A stretch of 64,000 nucleotides of DNA from Agathobacter sp. (GTDB taxonomy: Bacteria > Bacillota > Clostridia > Lachnospirales > Lachnospiraceae): positions 62,001-126,000 of the forward strand of contig JALFLB010000031.1 of the NCBI GenBank assembly GCA_022775045.1, given 5' to 3'. This document shows, in pieces, positions 15,896 through 23,966 of the stretch. How positions within the stretch are numbered: position 1 is the stretch's first letter; every line of letters starts with the position of its first letter. Under the pieces are notes generated by a model that saw nothing but the letters and a program-made list of their open reading frames with translations, made no database searches and was not told the origin of the DNA. The position numbers were made by a program, and so were the translations under genes.

Positions 15896-15929
15896 AAAAT
15901 CGGCTGTTCACGTTAAAGGAGCCGATTTT
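15896..15929 (+). promoter_or_regulatory. Hairpin enclosing the AraC-gene ribosome site
   Basis: Perfect 10-bp arms AAAATCGGCT (15896-15905) and AGCCGATTTT (15920-15929) flank a 14-base loop. The AAAGGA ribosome site (15915-15920) lies at the loop/3'-arm edge, and the ATG of the AraC gene begins at 15930. It could serve as a weak terminator of the previous gene or control AraC translation. Confidence 0.65.
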
Positions 15930-16751
15930 ATGAAAAAGTCAAAAGAATGTGAAATGATGCCGGTACAGCCGTATCTGGTTTTGAGAACAGATAATTATGA
16001 GACGGTTTTGGAAAAGAATTACGGAATCGCACAGTTTTATGAGTTTTCTCTGGAGACCGAGATTCAAAATGGAATGACGGCAGTACCGGATGGTAGTGTG
16101 GATCTTCTTTTTGGCTTTGATGACCATAATGTAAAAACATATATCGGAGGAACCGTTTTAAATGCAAAAAATTGGGAATTAGGGAGCGGACACAGATATT
16201 TTGGGGTTCGTTTCCAACCGGGGAGATGCATATTGCCGCAGGAACTCTCGATTGCGGATCTGGTTAATAACGATCTTGAGATAGATGGGAATCTATTTGG
16301 CAGAAATCTTTCCCAGAAGCTGGAGGAGGCTGGGAATATCAGGCAGCGTGCTGATGTATTTTTATCTGCTTACCGGAATATGTACCAGGGGCAGACACAG
16401 GATGGAATCATGGAATTGGAACATTATATTCGCGAGCGGATTTATGTATGTCAGGGAAATATCAGCATTAAGCAGCTGTCGGAGGAAACTGGGTACTCGG
16501 AGTGTTATATCAGACGCGTGTTTAAACAGATTCACGGAATTTCACCCAAGAATTTCGAGCGGTTTGTCCGTTTCCAGAATGTACTTACAACTATGAACCG
16601 AAAGGCGCATATGCTCCAGCTTGACGAGCTTGCCCTGGAGTGCGGTTACTATGATGAGTCGCATATGATGAAGGATTTTAAGAGCTTTGCGGGAATCACT
16701 CCACAGGGATATGACCGGCTCATTACGGGAACAAAATTATGTGAAATGTAG
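15930..16751 (+). CDS. AraC-family transcriptional regulator
   Basis: This 273-residue regulator has a C-terminal AraC/XylS DNA-binding domain (about 170-268). Its two helix-turn-helices are ISIKQLSEETGYSECYIRRVFKQ and LDELALECGYYDESHMMKDFKSF, the second followed by GITPQGY. The N-terminal part (about 1-150) is a cupin-like sensor of the type with VPDGSVDLLFGFDD and GVRFQPG. It lies inside the amino-acid catabolic island, 38 bases after the cyclodeaminase-family gene, and is the likely local regulator, responding to the substrate or a product. A hairpin around its ribosome site suggests control of translation. Confidence 0.9.
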   Translation: MKKSKECEMMPVQPYLVLRTDNYETVLEKNYGIAQFYEFSLETEIQNGMTAVPDGSVDLLFGFDDHNVKTYIGGTVLNAKNWELGSGHRYFGVRFQPGRCILPQELSIADLVNNDLEIDGNLFGRNLSQKLEEAGNIRQRADVFLSAYRNMYQGQTQDGIMELEHYIRERIYVCQGNISIKQLSEETGYSECYIRRVFKQIHGISPKNFERFVRFQNVLTTMNRKAHMLQLDELALECGYYDESHMMKDFKSFAGITPQGYDRLITGTKLCEM

Positions 16752-16807
16752 AATGCGATATATCAAAGTTGCATCGCAGAGACAGCTTGTTTGTCGAACG
16801 CAAATGA

Positions 16808-16837
16808 TGCAAGGACTGATGTTCAAACAGAGGAGGA
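16808..16837 (+). repeat. Leader motif copy 3, before the PII gene
   Basis: TGCAAGGACTGATGTTCAAA at 16808-16827 precedes AGAGGAGGA. It shares 16 of 20 positions with copy 1 at 1391. Confidence 0.55.
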
Positions 16838-16843
16838 AGCTAT

Positions 16844-17188
16844 ATGAGTTTATCAAGGATTGAAGTAATTACAGGAATGTCGAAATTTTCAAGTTTAAAA
16901 TCGGCGCTGAGTAAAGCCGGCGTCCGCGGAATGACCGTGATGCAGGTACTCGGTTGTGGCGTTGAGAAGGGAACCCGTGAGTATGAAGTAGATGAGTTGA
17001 GTGAAATGGAGCTTCTTCCGAAGCAACAGATCAATATCGTAGTGGAAACAGAGCGTGTAAATGCTATTGTAGAGATCATTAAAGAGCAACTATATACCGG
17101 ACATATCGGAGACGGAAAAATTTTTGTTTACAAACTTGATAATGTCATTCGTGTCAGAACCGGAGATGAAGGTATTGATGCACTTTAA
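16844..17188 (+). CDS. PII-family nitrogen/energy signalling protein
   Basis: The 114-residue PII protein is expected to be trimeric, with ATP/ADP and possibly 2-oxoglutarate in the subunit clefts. The B-loop TGHIGDGKIFV (85-95) and the C-loop VIRVRTGDEG are conserved, as is K60 (E. coli GlnB K58). In the T-loop, the position of uridylylated Tyr51 is Ser53 and the position of Gln39, a ligand of Mg-ATP-2-oxoglutarate, is Glu41. The alignment has equal length, so these are substitutions rather than gaps. Instead of amtB, an APC permease follows 38 bases later. It probably controls that permease by binding, without uridylylation. Confidence 0.9.
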   Translation: MSLSRIEVITGMSKFSSLKSALSKAGVRGMTVMQVLGCGVEKGTREYEVDELSEMELLPKQQINIVVETERVNAIVEIIKEQLYTGHIGDGKIFVYKLDNVIRVRTGDEGIDAL

Positions 17189-17225
17189 TCAGAACAGTTA
17201 TTAAAAGGGAGGAAAGGAGTTGCCT

Positions 17226-18629
17226 ATGGAAGAGAAAAAACTGGGGCTTCGCAGTGTAATCTCCGTTTCAGTGGGACTCGTCATTGCTACAAGTTGTCTT
17301 GTTTCACTTGGGCAGGGAGCTGGTACGATTGGAATTGCATTTATTCCGGCGATGATCATTGCGTGTCTTCTCAATATGACAACCATCGCTTCACTGGCAG
17401 AATTAAATGCACTGATGCCGAACACTACAGGAGGTCTGGCGCAGTATACACTTGCTTGTCTGGGACCTTTTCCAACGATGATTTCTATGGTAGGCGGATA
17501 TTTATTCTGTAATATTTTGTCCTGTGGTGTGGAAGCGTCCATTTTTGCCTATGCAATGGGTGAGATTTTTCATCTGCCGATTCCGAATTTTGCTTATACG
17601 GTAATTGTTACGATTGTTCTTTTGATTGCAAACTTAAGAGGTGTCGATATGTTTGCTAAGATACAGGATATCGTGGCTTATCTGATGGTTGCTTCCATGG
17701 TTATTATGGGGGTAATCGGAATGCTTGGTCTTGGAACAGGAAAGAAAGTCAGCCAGCCGCTGTATATGACGACGGATTGGAGAGTCATTGTATCCATGAC
17801 AGCCGTAGCATTCTGGCTGTTTATCGGTGCAGAATATGTTATTCCGATTTCCAAGGACGTGAAAAACGCAAAGCGCAATGTGCCTCTTGGTATGTTTATC
17901 GGATTGGGTCTAATCTGTGTGGTACAGTCGATACTGGTTCTTGGTTTTCATAATTATACGGATTGGAATGAACTTGCCAATTCCGCAGCACCGCATTTGC
18001 TCTATGGACAGAATCTCCTTGGTACGGTTGGGAAGTTCTGGATGGCACTTGTGGCAGCGCTGGCGCTAATCAGTTCGCAGAATTCTGCAATCAACGGTTT
18101 GTCCAGCATCTGTCAGGGCATGGCAAAAATGAATATGATGCCACAGTGTTTTGCAAAGACAAACAAACATAATGTTCCTTTTGTGGGAGTTTGGTTTGTC
18201 AGTATTCTGATTCTGGTGTTTGCCTACATCAGCAATGATTCATCGGATGCGATTTCCTTCTTTATATTGGTTGGATCGGTGTTCTGGATGGTGTCCTACA
18301 TATTCGCACATATCGATGTGCTGATTTTGCGGCACAGATTGCCGAAGGCCCCGAGAAGCTTCAAAGTGCCGCTGGGACCGGTTTTTCCACTCATTGGTAT
18401 TGCGGGAACGGTATTCATGATTTTAAATATTTCTACGGATTCCACTGAGCGCCATGCAATCTGGCTTTTGACAGGAGGCGTGTTCCTTGCCCTTGCAATC
18501 TATTCATTTTTCTGGATTAAGTATAAGATGAAAATGCCGGTATTTAAGAGCGTACCGGTGGAAAAAGTCATGGCCATGGAGAACAGTCTGTATTATACCA
18601 TTCGAAAACGGTGTGGAATATGGAGATAA
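17226..18629 (+). CDS. APC-superfamily amino-acid permease
   Basis: This 467-residue integral membrane transporter has about twelve hydrophobic segments and belongs to the amino acid-polyamine-organocation superfamily. The N-terminal LGLRSVISVSVGLVIATSC segment and the GLAQYTLACLGPFPTMISM helix pair are typical. It probably imports the amino acid or amine metabolised by the upstream enzymes. ATG 17226 is used because GGAAAGGAG ends 6 bases before it; a TTG at 17220 directly abuts that site and is unlikely. It is paired with the PII gene and followed by a terminator, so PII and permease form one unit. Confidence 0.9.
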   Translation: MEEKKLGLRSVISVSVGLVIATSCLVSLGQGAGTIGIAFIPAMIIACLLNMTTIASLAELNALMPNTTGGLAQYTLACLGPFPTMISMVGGYLFCNILSCGVEASIFAYAMGEIFHLPIPNFAYTVIVTIVLLIANLRGVDMFAKIQDIVAYLMVASMVIMGVIGMLGLGTGKKVSQPLYMTTDWRVIVSMTAVAFWLFIGAEYVIPISKDVKNAKRNVPLGMFIGLGLICVVQSILVLGFHNYTDWNELANSAAPHLLYGQNLLGTVGKFWMALVAALALISSQNSAINGLSSICQGMAKMNMMPQCFAKTNKHNVPFVGVWFVSILILVFAYISNDSSDAISFFILVGSVFWMVSYIFAHIDVLILRHRLPKAPRSFKVPLGPVFPLIGIAGTVFMILNISTDSTERHAIWLLTGGVFLALAIYSFFWIKYKMKMPVFKSVPVEKVMAMENSLYYTIRKRCGIWR

Positions 18630-18643
18630 GAGTGTGAACAGAA

Positions 18644-18675
18644 GTAAAGCAGGGATTAAATCCCTGCTTTATTTA
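18644..18675 (+). terminator. Rho-independent terminator after the APC permease
   Basis: 11-bp arms TAAAGCAGGGA and TCCCTGCTTTA (18645-18655, 18661-18671) with loop TTAAA and tail TTTA. This closes the island. Confidence 0.85.
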
Positions 18676-18738
18676 CAGTAAATGGGCGTTTTGCACAAAA
18701 ACATGGAAAGTGTGATCGGGGAAGTAACGGAAAACAGG

Positions 18739-18767
18739 TTGACTATTTTTCAAATACAACCTATCAT
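18739..18767 (+). promoter_or_regulatory. Sigma-A promoter of the exodeoxyribonuclease gene
   Basis: TTGACT at 18739-18744, 17-bp spacer, TATCAT at 18762-18767, 43 bases before the start codon. Confidence 0.65.
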
Positions 18768-18810
18768 AAATAAGGGTTAAAACGGATGGTTAAGGATGGA
18801 GGAAGACGGA

Positions 18811-19563
18811 ATGAAAATGATTTCCTGGAATGTGAATGGGCTTCGTGCAGTCATGGGGAAAAACTTTATGGAGGAATTTCATAAATTAGATGCTGATTTC
18901 TTTTGTCTGCAGGAGACAAAGTTGCAGGAGGGACAGATTAATATGGATTTGCCGGGATACTATCAGTATTGGAACTATGCCGAGCGCAAGGGCTACTCCG
19001 GGACAGCAATTTTTACAAAGCATAAACCGATTGCGGTAACATATGGTCTGGGGATTGCGGAGTATGATACAGAGGGGCGTGTGATTACGCTTGAGTATGA
19101 GGATTTTTTTCTGGTCACCGTTTATACACCCAATTCCCAGAATGAGCTAAAGCGTCTGGATTACCGCATGGACTGGGAGGATGCATTTCGCGTTTATCTG
19201 AATGACCTCGCGGAGAAAAAGGGGGTTATTGTATGCGGGGATATGAATGTTGCACACAAGGAAATTGATTTAAAGAATCCCAAAACAAACCGCCGTAATG
19301 CCGGGTTTACGGATGAGGAGCGCAGCAAAATGAGCGAGCTTTTGGAAAGCGGATTTATTGACAGCTATCGTTATTTTTATCCTGATACAGAGGGGGTGTA
19401 CAGTTGGTGGTCTTATCGCTTCCAAGCGCGGGCAAAAAATGCCGGATGGCGGATCGATTATTTCCTGGTGTCGGAGAATATGGAGAATCGCATGAGTGGT
19501 GCAACAATCCATACCGATATTATGGGTTCGGATCATTGTCCCATTGAACTGACGATTTCATAA
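18811..19563 (+). CDS. xth: Exodeoxyribonuclease III (AP endonuclease)
   Basis: The 250-residue enzyme of the exonuclease III/AP endonuclease family acts in base excision repair, cutting 5' of abasic sites and removing 3' blocking groups. Motifs are ISWNVNGLRA (metal and catalytic Asn), LQETKLQ (Glu metal ligand), YTPNSQ, CGDMNVAHKEIDL (Asp and Asn of the active site), WWSYR and the final GSDHCPI (catalytic Asp-His). Start ATG 18811 follows GGAGGA by 7 bases; the frame also opens at 18796. It is monocistronic with its own promoter. The symbol may be exoA in related genomes. Confidence 0.94.
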   Translation: MKMISWNVNGLRAVMGKNFMEEFHKLDADFFCLQETKLQEGQINMDLPGYYQYWNYAERKGYSGTAIFTKHKPIAVTYGLGIAEYDTEGRVITLEYEDFFLVTVYTPNSQNELKRLDYRMDWEDAFRVYLNDLAEKKGVIVCGDMNVAHKEIDLKNPKTNRRNAGFTDEERSKMSELLESGFIDSYRYFYPDTEGVYSWWSYRFQARAKNAGWRIDYFLVSENMENRMSGATIHTDIMGSDHCPIELTIS

Positions 19564-19631
19564 TATATAGATAGTTACAAATGCTTTTTATTTTAAAATG
19601 ATTTTTATATGAGGAAAGAGAGGAAACGAGT

Positions 19632-20672
19632 ATGAAAAAGAAAATGTTAAGTAGTATTATGGCAGCAGTATGTACGGTCTGCCTTATGGCAGGATGTGGC
19701 GCAGGCACGGCTTCCAATGGGGAGAACGGGCAGGGAACACAGGCAGTGTCCGGAGAGAACTACAGGATTGGTATTTCCCAGTTCGCGGAACATGGATCTC
19801 TTGATAACTGCCGAGAAGGATTTTTAGAGGGTCTTAAGATGGAAGGTATCGAGGAGGGGAAGAATCTGATTGTTGACTATCAGAATGCACAGACGGATAC
19901 CGGTACAGCAAGTACGATTGCGGACAGCTTTGTATCTGCGAAAGCAGACCTGATCTGTGCGATTGCCACACCGTGTGCGGCAAGTGCTTATAATTCCTGT
20001 CTCAATACGGATATTCCGGTTGTCTATACAGCAGTGTCTGATCCGGTGGCAGCGGGACTTGCAAACGAAGACGGAAGCAGTGTTGGCAATGTGACCGGTT
20101 CGTCGGATGTGCTTCCAGTGGAGGAGCAGCTCAAAATGATTCGCCAGATGATGCCAGATGCAAAAAAGATTGGCATTCTTTATACCACAAGTGAGGCAAA
20201 TTCCTGCAGCACGATCGAAGAGTATAAGGCGTTGGCTGGAAAATATGATTTTGAGATTGTTGATACGGGTATAAACACTTCTGCCGATATTGAGATTGCA
20301 GCAACGGATCTGGTAACAAAGGTCGATTGTTTATGTAATCTGACGGATAATACCGTGGTCAATGCACTGCAGACGGTTCTTGACAAGGCAAACGCAGCAG
20401 GAATTCCGGTATTCGGAAGTGAGATTGAACAGGTGAAGGCTGGCTGTGTGGCTTCTATGGGAATTGATTACTATCAGCTTGGTATCGAGACCGGACAGCT
20501 GGCGGCAAAGATTTTAAAGGGAGAGGCAACCGCTTCTGAAACTCCATTTATTAGTGCATCTCAGGCAGAACTGTATGTCAACAAGGCCGCTGCGGAGAAG
20601 ATTGATATGATGCTGGATGAGGATTATATTGCAAATGCCGCCGAAACCTTTGAAGAGATTACAGTAGAATAA
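19632..20672 (+). CDS. ABC transporter substrate-binding lipoprotein (TrpX type)
   Basis: This 346-residue lipoprotein has a signal peptide and a lipobox ending at C22 (CLMAGC). After a Gly/Asn-rich linker, the mature part has the two-lobed fold of the ABC sugar/TrpX substrate-binding family: RIGISQFAEHGSLDNCREGF, IVYTAVSDPVAAGL and the later PVFGSEIEQVKAG. It captures a small molecule at the outer face of the membrane for the permease at 20691. Relatives are linked to tryptophan or other aromatic compounds. No tryptophan T-box is visible upstream, so the substrate is left open. GAAAGAGAGG precedes the ATG. Confidence 0.88.
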   Translation: MKKKMLSSIMAAVCTVCLMAGCGAGTASNGENGQGTQAVSGENYRIGISQFAEHGSLDNCREGFLEGLKMEGIEEGKNLIVDYQNAQTDTGTASTIADSFVSAKADLICAIATPCAASAYNSCLNTDIPVVYTAVSDPVAAGLANEDGSSVGNVTGSSDVLPVEEQLKMIRQMMPDAKKIGILYTTSEANSCSTIEEYKALAGKYDFEIVDTGINTSADIEIAATDLVTKVDCLCNLTDNTVVNALQTVLDKANAAGIPVFGSEIEQVKAGCVASMGIDYYQLGIETGQLAAKILKGEATASETPFISASQAELYVNKAAAEKIDMMLDEDYIANAAETFEEITVE

Positions 20673-20690
20673 GCGCACGGGGGTACGATT

Positions 20691-21572
20691 GTGACATTAG
20701 TTTTAAGCGTATTGGAACAGGGCATGATCTATGCGATCATGGCCCTGGGAATTTATATTACCTACACAATTTTAGATTTTCCGGATTTGACGGTGGACGG
20801 AAGCTTTCCGCTGGGGGCAGCATTGTCAGCGGTATTGATTACGAAAGGAGTGAATCCGGTTTTGACACTGCTGGTGTCGTTTTTGGCAGGAGCTGCAGCA
20901 GGCACTTTAACCGGTTTGATTCATGTGAAATTAAAAGTAAGAGATCTTCTGTCCGGAATTATCATGATGACTGCTTTGTATACAGTGAACCTGCGCATTG
21001 CGGGGCGAGCCAATGTCCCAATCTATAACATGACTACATTATTTGACAATGGATTGGTAAAAAATGTATTTCAAGGGTCCTTTGCTGCTTTTTCCAATGT
21101 GATTATTATTTTCGTAATTACGTTGATTATGAAATTGCTCTTAGACTGGTATATGAGTACGAAATCCGGTTATCTGCTCCGGGCAGTTGGTGATAATGAG
21201 ACCATTGTGACTTCAATGGGTGTGGATAAGGGGACAGTGAAGATTATTGGACTTGCCATTGCTAATGGTCTGGTGAGTCTGAGCGGCTGCATTTTTGCAC
21301 AACAGCAGCGGTATTTTGATATATCCATGGGAACAGGAACGATGGTAATAGGTCTGGCAAGTGTGATTATTGGTATCAGCCTGCTCAGAAAGGTTTCTTT
21401 TCTTCGTGTGACTACAAGTGTGATTATCGGCTCCATTGTCTATAAGGCATGTGTGGCAATTGCAATCAAGCTTGGAATGCCTTCCTCAGATCTTAAGCTG
21501 ATTACGGCAGTTTTGTTCCTTGTGATTCTTGTGATTGGCATGGATCGCAGCAAGAGAAAGAAGGTGGCATAG
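20691..21572 (+). CDS. ABC transporter permease (TrpY type)
   Basis: This 293-residue membrane protein has eight or nine hydrophobic segments and resembles the branched-chain/TrpY-type permeases. The conserved EQGMIYAIMALGIYITYTIL N-terminus and the DFPDLTVDGSFPLGAA segment match. It begins with GTG 20691 after a GGGG ribosome site, 18 bases after the binding protein, and its stop directly abuts the ATG of the ATPase gene. It forms the channel of the transporter; only one permease gene is present, so it should act as a homodimer. Confidence 0.88.
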   Translation: MTLVLSVLEQGMIYAIMALGIYITYTILDFPDLTVDGSFPLGAALSAVLITKGVNPVLTLLVSFLAGAAAGTLTGLIHVKLKVRDLLSGIIMMTALYTVNLRIAGRANVPIYNMTTLFDNGLVKNVFQGSFAAFSNVIIIFVITLIMKLLLDWYMSTKSGYLLRAVGDNETIVTSMGVDKGTVKIIGLAIANGLVSLSGCIFAQQQRYFDISMGTGTMVIGLASVIIGISLLRKVSFLRVTTSVIIGSIVYKACVAIAIKLGMPSSDLKLITAVLFLVILVIGMDRSKRKKVA

Positions 21573-22346
21573 ATGTTGGAATTAAAGCATGTACATAAAA
21601 TGTATAATCCGGGCACAATTAACGAAATATGTCTGTTCGAGGATTTTAATCTGGATATTGAGGATGGACAGTTTGTTTCCGTGGTGGGAAGTAACGGCTC
21701 TGGTAAGACATCCATGCTGAACATCATCTGTGGAAGCATTCCGATTGACAGCGGCAGCATTTTGGTAAATGGGACCGATATTACCAGACAGAGGGATTAT
21801 ATTCGTCACCGCAAAATTGGCAGAGTGTTTCAAGATCCCTCCAAGGGAACCTGTCCATCTATGACAATTCTGGAAAATCTGGCGATTGCCGATAATAAGG
21901 GGAAAGGTTATGGTCTCGGCAGAGGTACGAATCGTGCGCGAGTGGATGCGTACCGTCAGATGCTGGCAAGTGTGAATTTAGGGCTTGAGGATAAGTTGCA
22001 CACGAAGGTTGGTGCACTGTCCGGTGGACAGCGTCAGACATTGGCACTGCTCATGGCGACTATGAATCCTATTGAGTTTTTGATTCTGGATGAGCATACG
22101 GCAGCACTTGATCCTAAGACGGCGGAGATTGTCATGGAGCTGACGGGGAAAATTGTTGAAGAAAAAAAGGTTACGACAATTATGGTAACACATAATTTGC
22201 GTTATGCTGTGGAATATGGAGACCGACTGTTGATGATGCATCAGGGAAAAGCCATTATTGACAAAGCTGGAGAGGAAAAAAAGGCGATAAAGGTGGAGGA
22301 TATTCTTGGTACCTTTAATCAGATCAGTATCGAATGTGGTAATTAG
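21573..22346 (+). CDS. ABC transporter ATP-binding protein (TrpZ type)
   Basis: The 257-residue ATPase powers the 19632-21572 transporter. Walker A is GSNGSGKT (about residues 34-41), the signature is LSGGQRQTLALLMA, Walker B is LILDEHTAALDP and the H-loop is VTHN. The catalytic position after Walker B is EH, normal for the family. Its ATG directly follows the stop of the permease gene. The ribosome site lies within the end of that gene (GAAAGAAGG), so translation is probably coupled. Confidence 0.93.
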   Translation: MLELKHVHKMYNPGTINEICLFEDFNLDIEDGQFVSVVGSNGSGKTSMLNIICGSIPIDSGSILVNGTDITRQRDYIRHRKIGRVFQDPSKGTCPSMTILENLAIADNKGKGYGLGRGTNRARVDAYRQMLASVNLGLEDKLHTKVGALSGGQRQTLALLMATMNPIEFLILDEHTAALDPKTAEIVMELTGKIVEEKKVTTIMVTHNLRYAVEYGDRLLMMHQGKAIIDKAGEEKKAIKVEDILGTFNQISIECGN

Positions 22347-22481
22347 ATTTGGAATACTGTTGACTGGACTTATAATTTTGTTCAAAACTGGCTATTTACA
22401 TATGCCCATTTATGCGTAAGATAACTCTCAGGATTGTTTTTATATTTTCAATCACAATATCTTTACGAGAGGAGAAAAGTT

Positions 22482-23075
22482 ATGAAACATGAGAACATTT
22501 ACAAACTGACTCTGACTGCTCTTATGGCAGCCTTATCTTACGTCGTATTTACTTTCCTGCAGATTAAGATTACACTGCCGGGCGGAGATGCAACATCATT
22601 TCACCTTGGGAATGCGGTCTGTGTACTTGCGGCACTGCTGTTAGGTGGGGTATATGGCGGGATTGGAGGTGCAATTGGTATGACAATTGGTGATCTTTTG
22701 GATCCGGTTTATATCGTTTATGCACCGAAGACCTTTATTTTGAAGTTCTGTATTGGTTTGATTACCGGTTTGATTGCGCACAAGGTAGGTAAGATTTCGA
22801 CATCAAATGATACGAAGCATGTGTTGAAATGGACCATTATTGCATCAGTCTGCGGCTTATTGTTTAATGTGATTTTTGATCCGTTGTTTGGATATTTTTA
22901 TAAGCGTGTGATTATGGGAAAACCGGCAGCAGAGGTGGCTTTGGCATGGAATATTACGACAACAAGTGTTAATGCGGTCCTTTCCGTCATTGTTGCTGTA
23001 ATTATTTATATGGCACTTCGACCTGCACTCAAAAAGGCCAATTTGTTTTTGACAATCGGCAAGAGTGATAAATAA
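22482..23075 (+). CDS. ECF transporter substrate-specific (S) component
   Basis: This 197-residue membrane protein with about six helices fits the S component of energy-coupling-factor transporters, which bind a vitamin and dock on a shared EcfA-EcfA'-EcfT module. Features include the N-terminal helix LTALMAALSYVVFTFLQI with the small-residue pattern used for EcfT contact. LGNAVCVLAALLLGGVYGGIGGAIGMTIGDL follows. The cargo cannot be inferred; pantothenate, pyridoxine or queuosine precursors are among the possibilities. ATG 22482 follows AGAGGAG. No ECF module genes are nearby, so a group II arrangement is likely. Confidence 0.82.
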   Translation: MKHENIYKLTLTALMAALSYVVFTFLQIKITLPGGDATSFHLGNAVCVLAALLLGGVYGGIGGAIGMTIGDLLDPVYIVYAPKTFILKFCIGLITGLIAHKVGKISTSNDTKHVLKWTIIASVCGLLFNVIFDPLFGYFYKRVIMGKPAAEVALAWNITTTSVNAVLSVIVAVIIYMALRPALKKANLFLTIGKSDK

Positions 23076-23102
23076 CAGGTCAGCGTGGATTTAAGAAAAA
23101 GA

Positions 23103-23147
23103 AAGCCGCTGCATTTACCATTTGGTATGTGCGGCGGCTTCTTTGTT
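23103..23147. terminator. Bidirectional terminator between convergent genes
   Basis: 17-bp arms (AAGCCGCTGCATTTACC with GGTATGTGCGGCGGCTT, 23103-23119 and 23124-23140) have wobble pairs and one mismatch. There are T-rich tails on both strands (CTTTGTTT on +, TTTCTTTTTC on -). Confidence 0.8.
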
Positions 23148-23169
23148 TGGATCAGAGAATAGAACCGGT

Positions 23170-23943
23170 TTAGCGGTAGGTCAGTTCAATATCTCCGGTA
23201 GAATTATCAATCACTAGTTTACGGTTGGTGTCACCATCCTGTTCAAAGCTTCTGTGCGAACCTCTGCCATTGACACTGACCTCTCCGATGGAAGTATTTA
23301 ATTCAATCTGGTAGTCAGACAAATCATCAGTGTCTACTTTGACATCGCCTACGTCATTGACGGCATTCATAGTAAGGAAGGAGCTGTTGCTGAAATCGAT
23401 ATCACCAACGGCGGCGTCCAGTTCTACCTGCCCGAAATCACAGTCGGAGATGTCAATATCGCCAACATCTGCTTTGAGAATCAGGTTGGATGAGGTCAGA
23501 CCATTCAAGTCAATATCGCCGACAGCGGCTGCAATGTCAATGGTATCCAGCTCTTGTGGAACTGTTATGCTAACAGCACATTTTTTGCTACCACCGATGC
23601 TGGATATCTTGCAAGTCTGGTTGATTATGAGAACATTATTTTCCACTTTGTATTCCGGAATCAGCTTTTGATTGGCAGAATAGCGGATGGAGAAGTCAGT
23701 CCCATTTACAATGTTAAGATCCATGACACTGACATCTGCCTGAATAGAAGTAAACTCATCCAGAGGAAGATCTCCGGATTCTGTCAGCTTCCCGGCACTG
23801 ATTTTGGCATTATCACCCCAGAATGGAAAATTAAATTTTTCTGCGAGAGATATGCCCCAGCCGATAATATGGTAACAGCTTCCTGCAATAATACAGATGA
23901 CGGTTACAATGGTCAATATTGTCAGATATATATTTTTTTTCAT
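23170..23943 (-). CDS. DUF4097-family membrane-anchored beta-repeat protein
   Basis: The 257-residue protein has one N-terminal transmembrane helix (about 3-25) and an extracytoplasmic beta-solenoid of DUF4097 type. The repeat is visible as VGDIDLNGL, VGDIDISDC, VGDIDFSNS and VGDVKVDTD, each about 22 residues apart. Such proteins sit beside PadR or LiaF-like systems and may sense envelope stress; the biochemical role is unknown. The start is ATG 23943 with CAGGAGG 8 bases upstream. It is the third gene of a padR-permease prefix-DUF4097 operon, 23 bases after the middle gene. Confidence 0.85.
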   Translation of the reverse strand: MKKNIYLTILTIVTVICIIAGSCYHIIGWGISLAEKFNFPFWGDNAKISAGKLTESGDLPLDEFTSIQADVSVMDLNIVNGTDFSIRYSANQKLIPEYKVENNVLIINQTCKISSIGGSKKCAVSITVPQELDTIDIAAAVGDIDLNGLTSSNLILKADVGDIDISDCDFGQVELDAAVGDIDFSNSSFLTMNAVNDVGDVKVDTDDLSDYQIELNTSIGEVSVNGRGSHRSFEQDGDTNRKLVIDNSTGDIELTYR

Positions 23944-23966
23944 TTCAAAACCTCCTGGTTGTATCA

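Noticed and set aside
23330..23560. Tandem DNA repeat or CRISPR-like array in the DUF4097 gene
   Set aside because: The periodicity comes from VGDID protein repeats of a beta-solenoid; the DNA units are not identical and there are no spacers.
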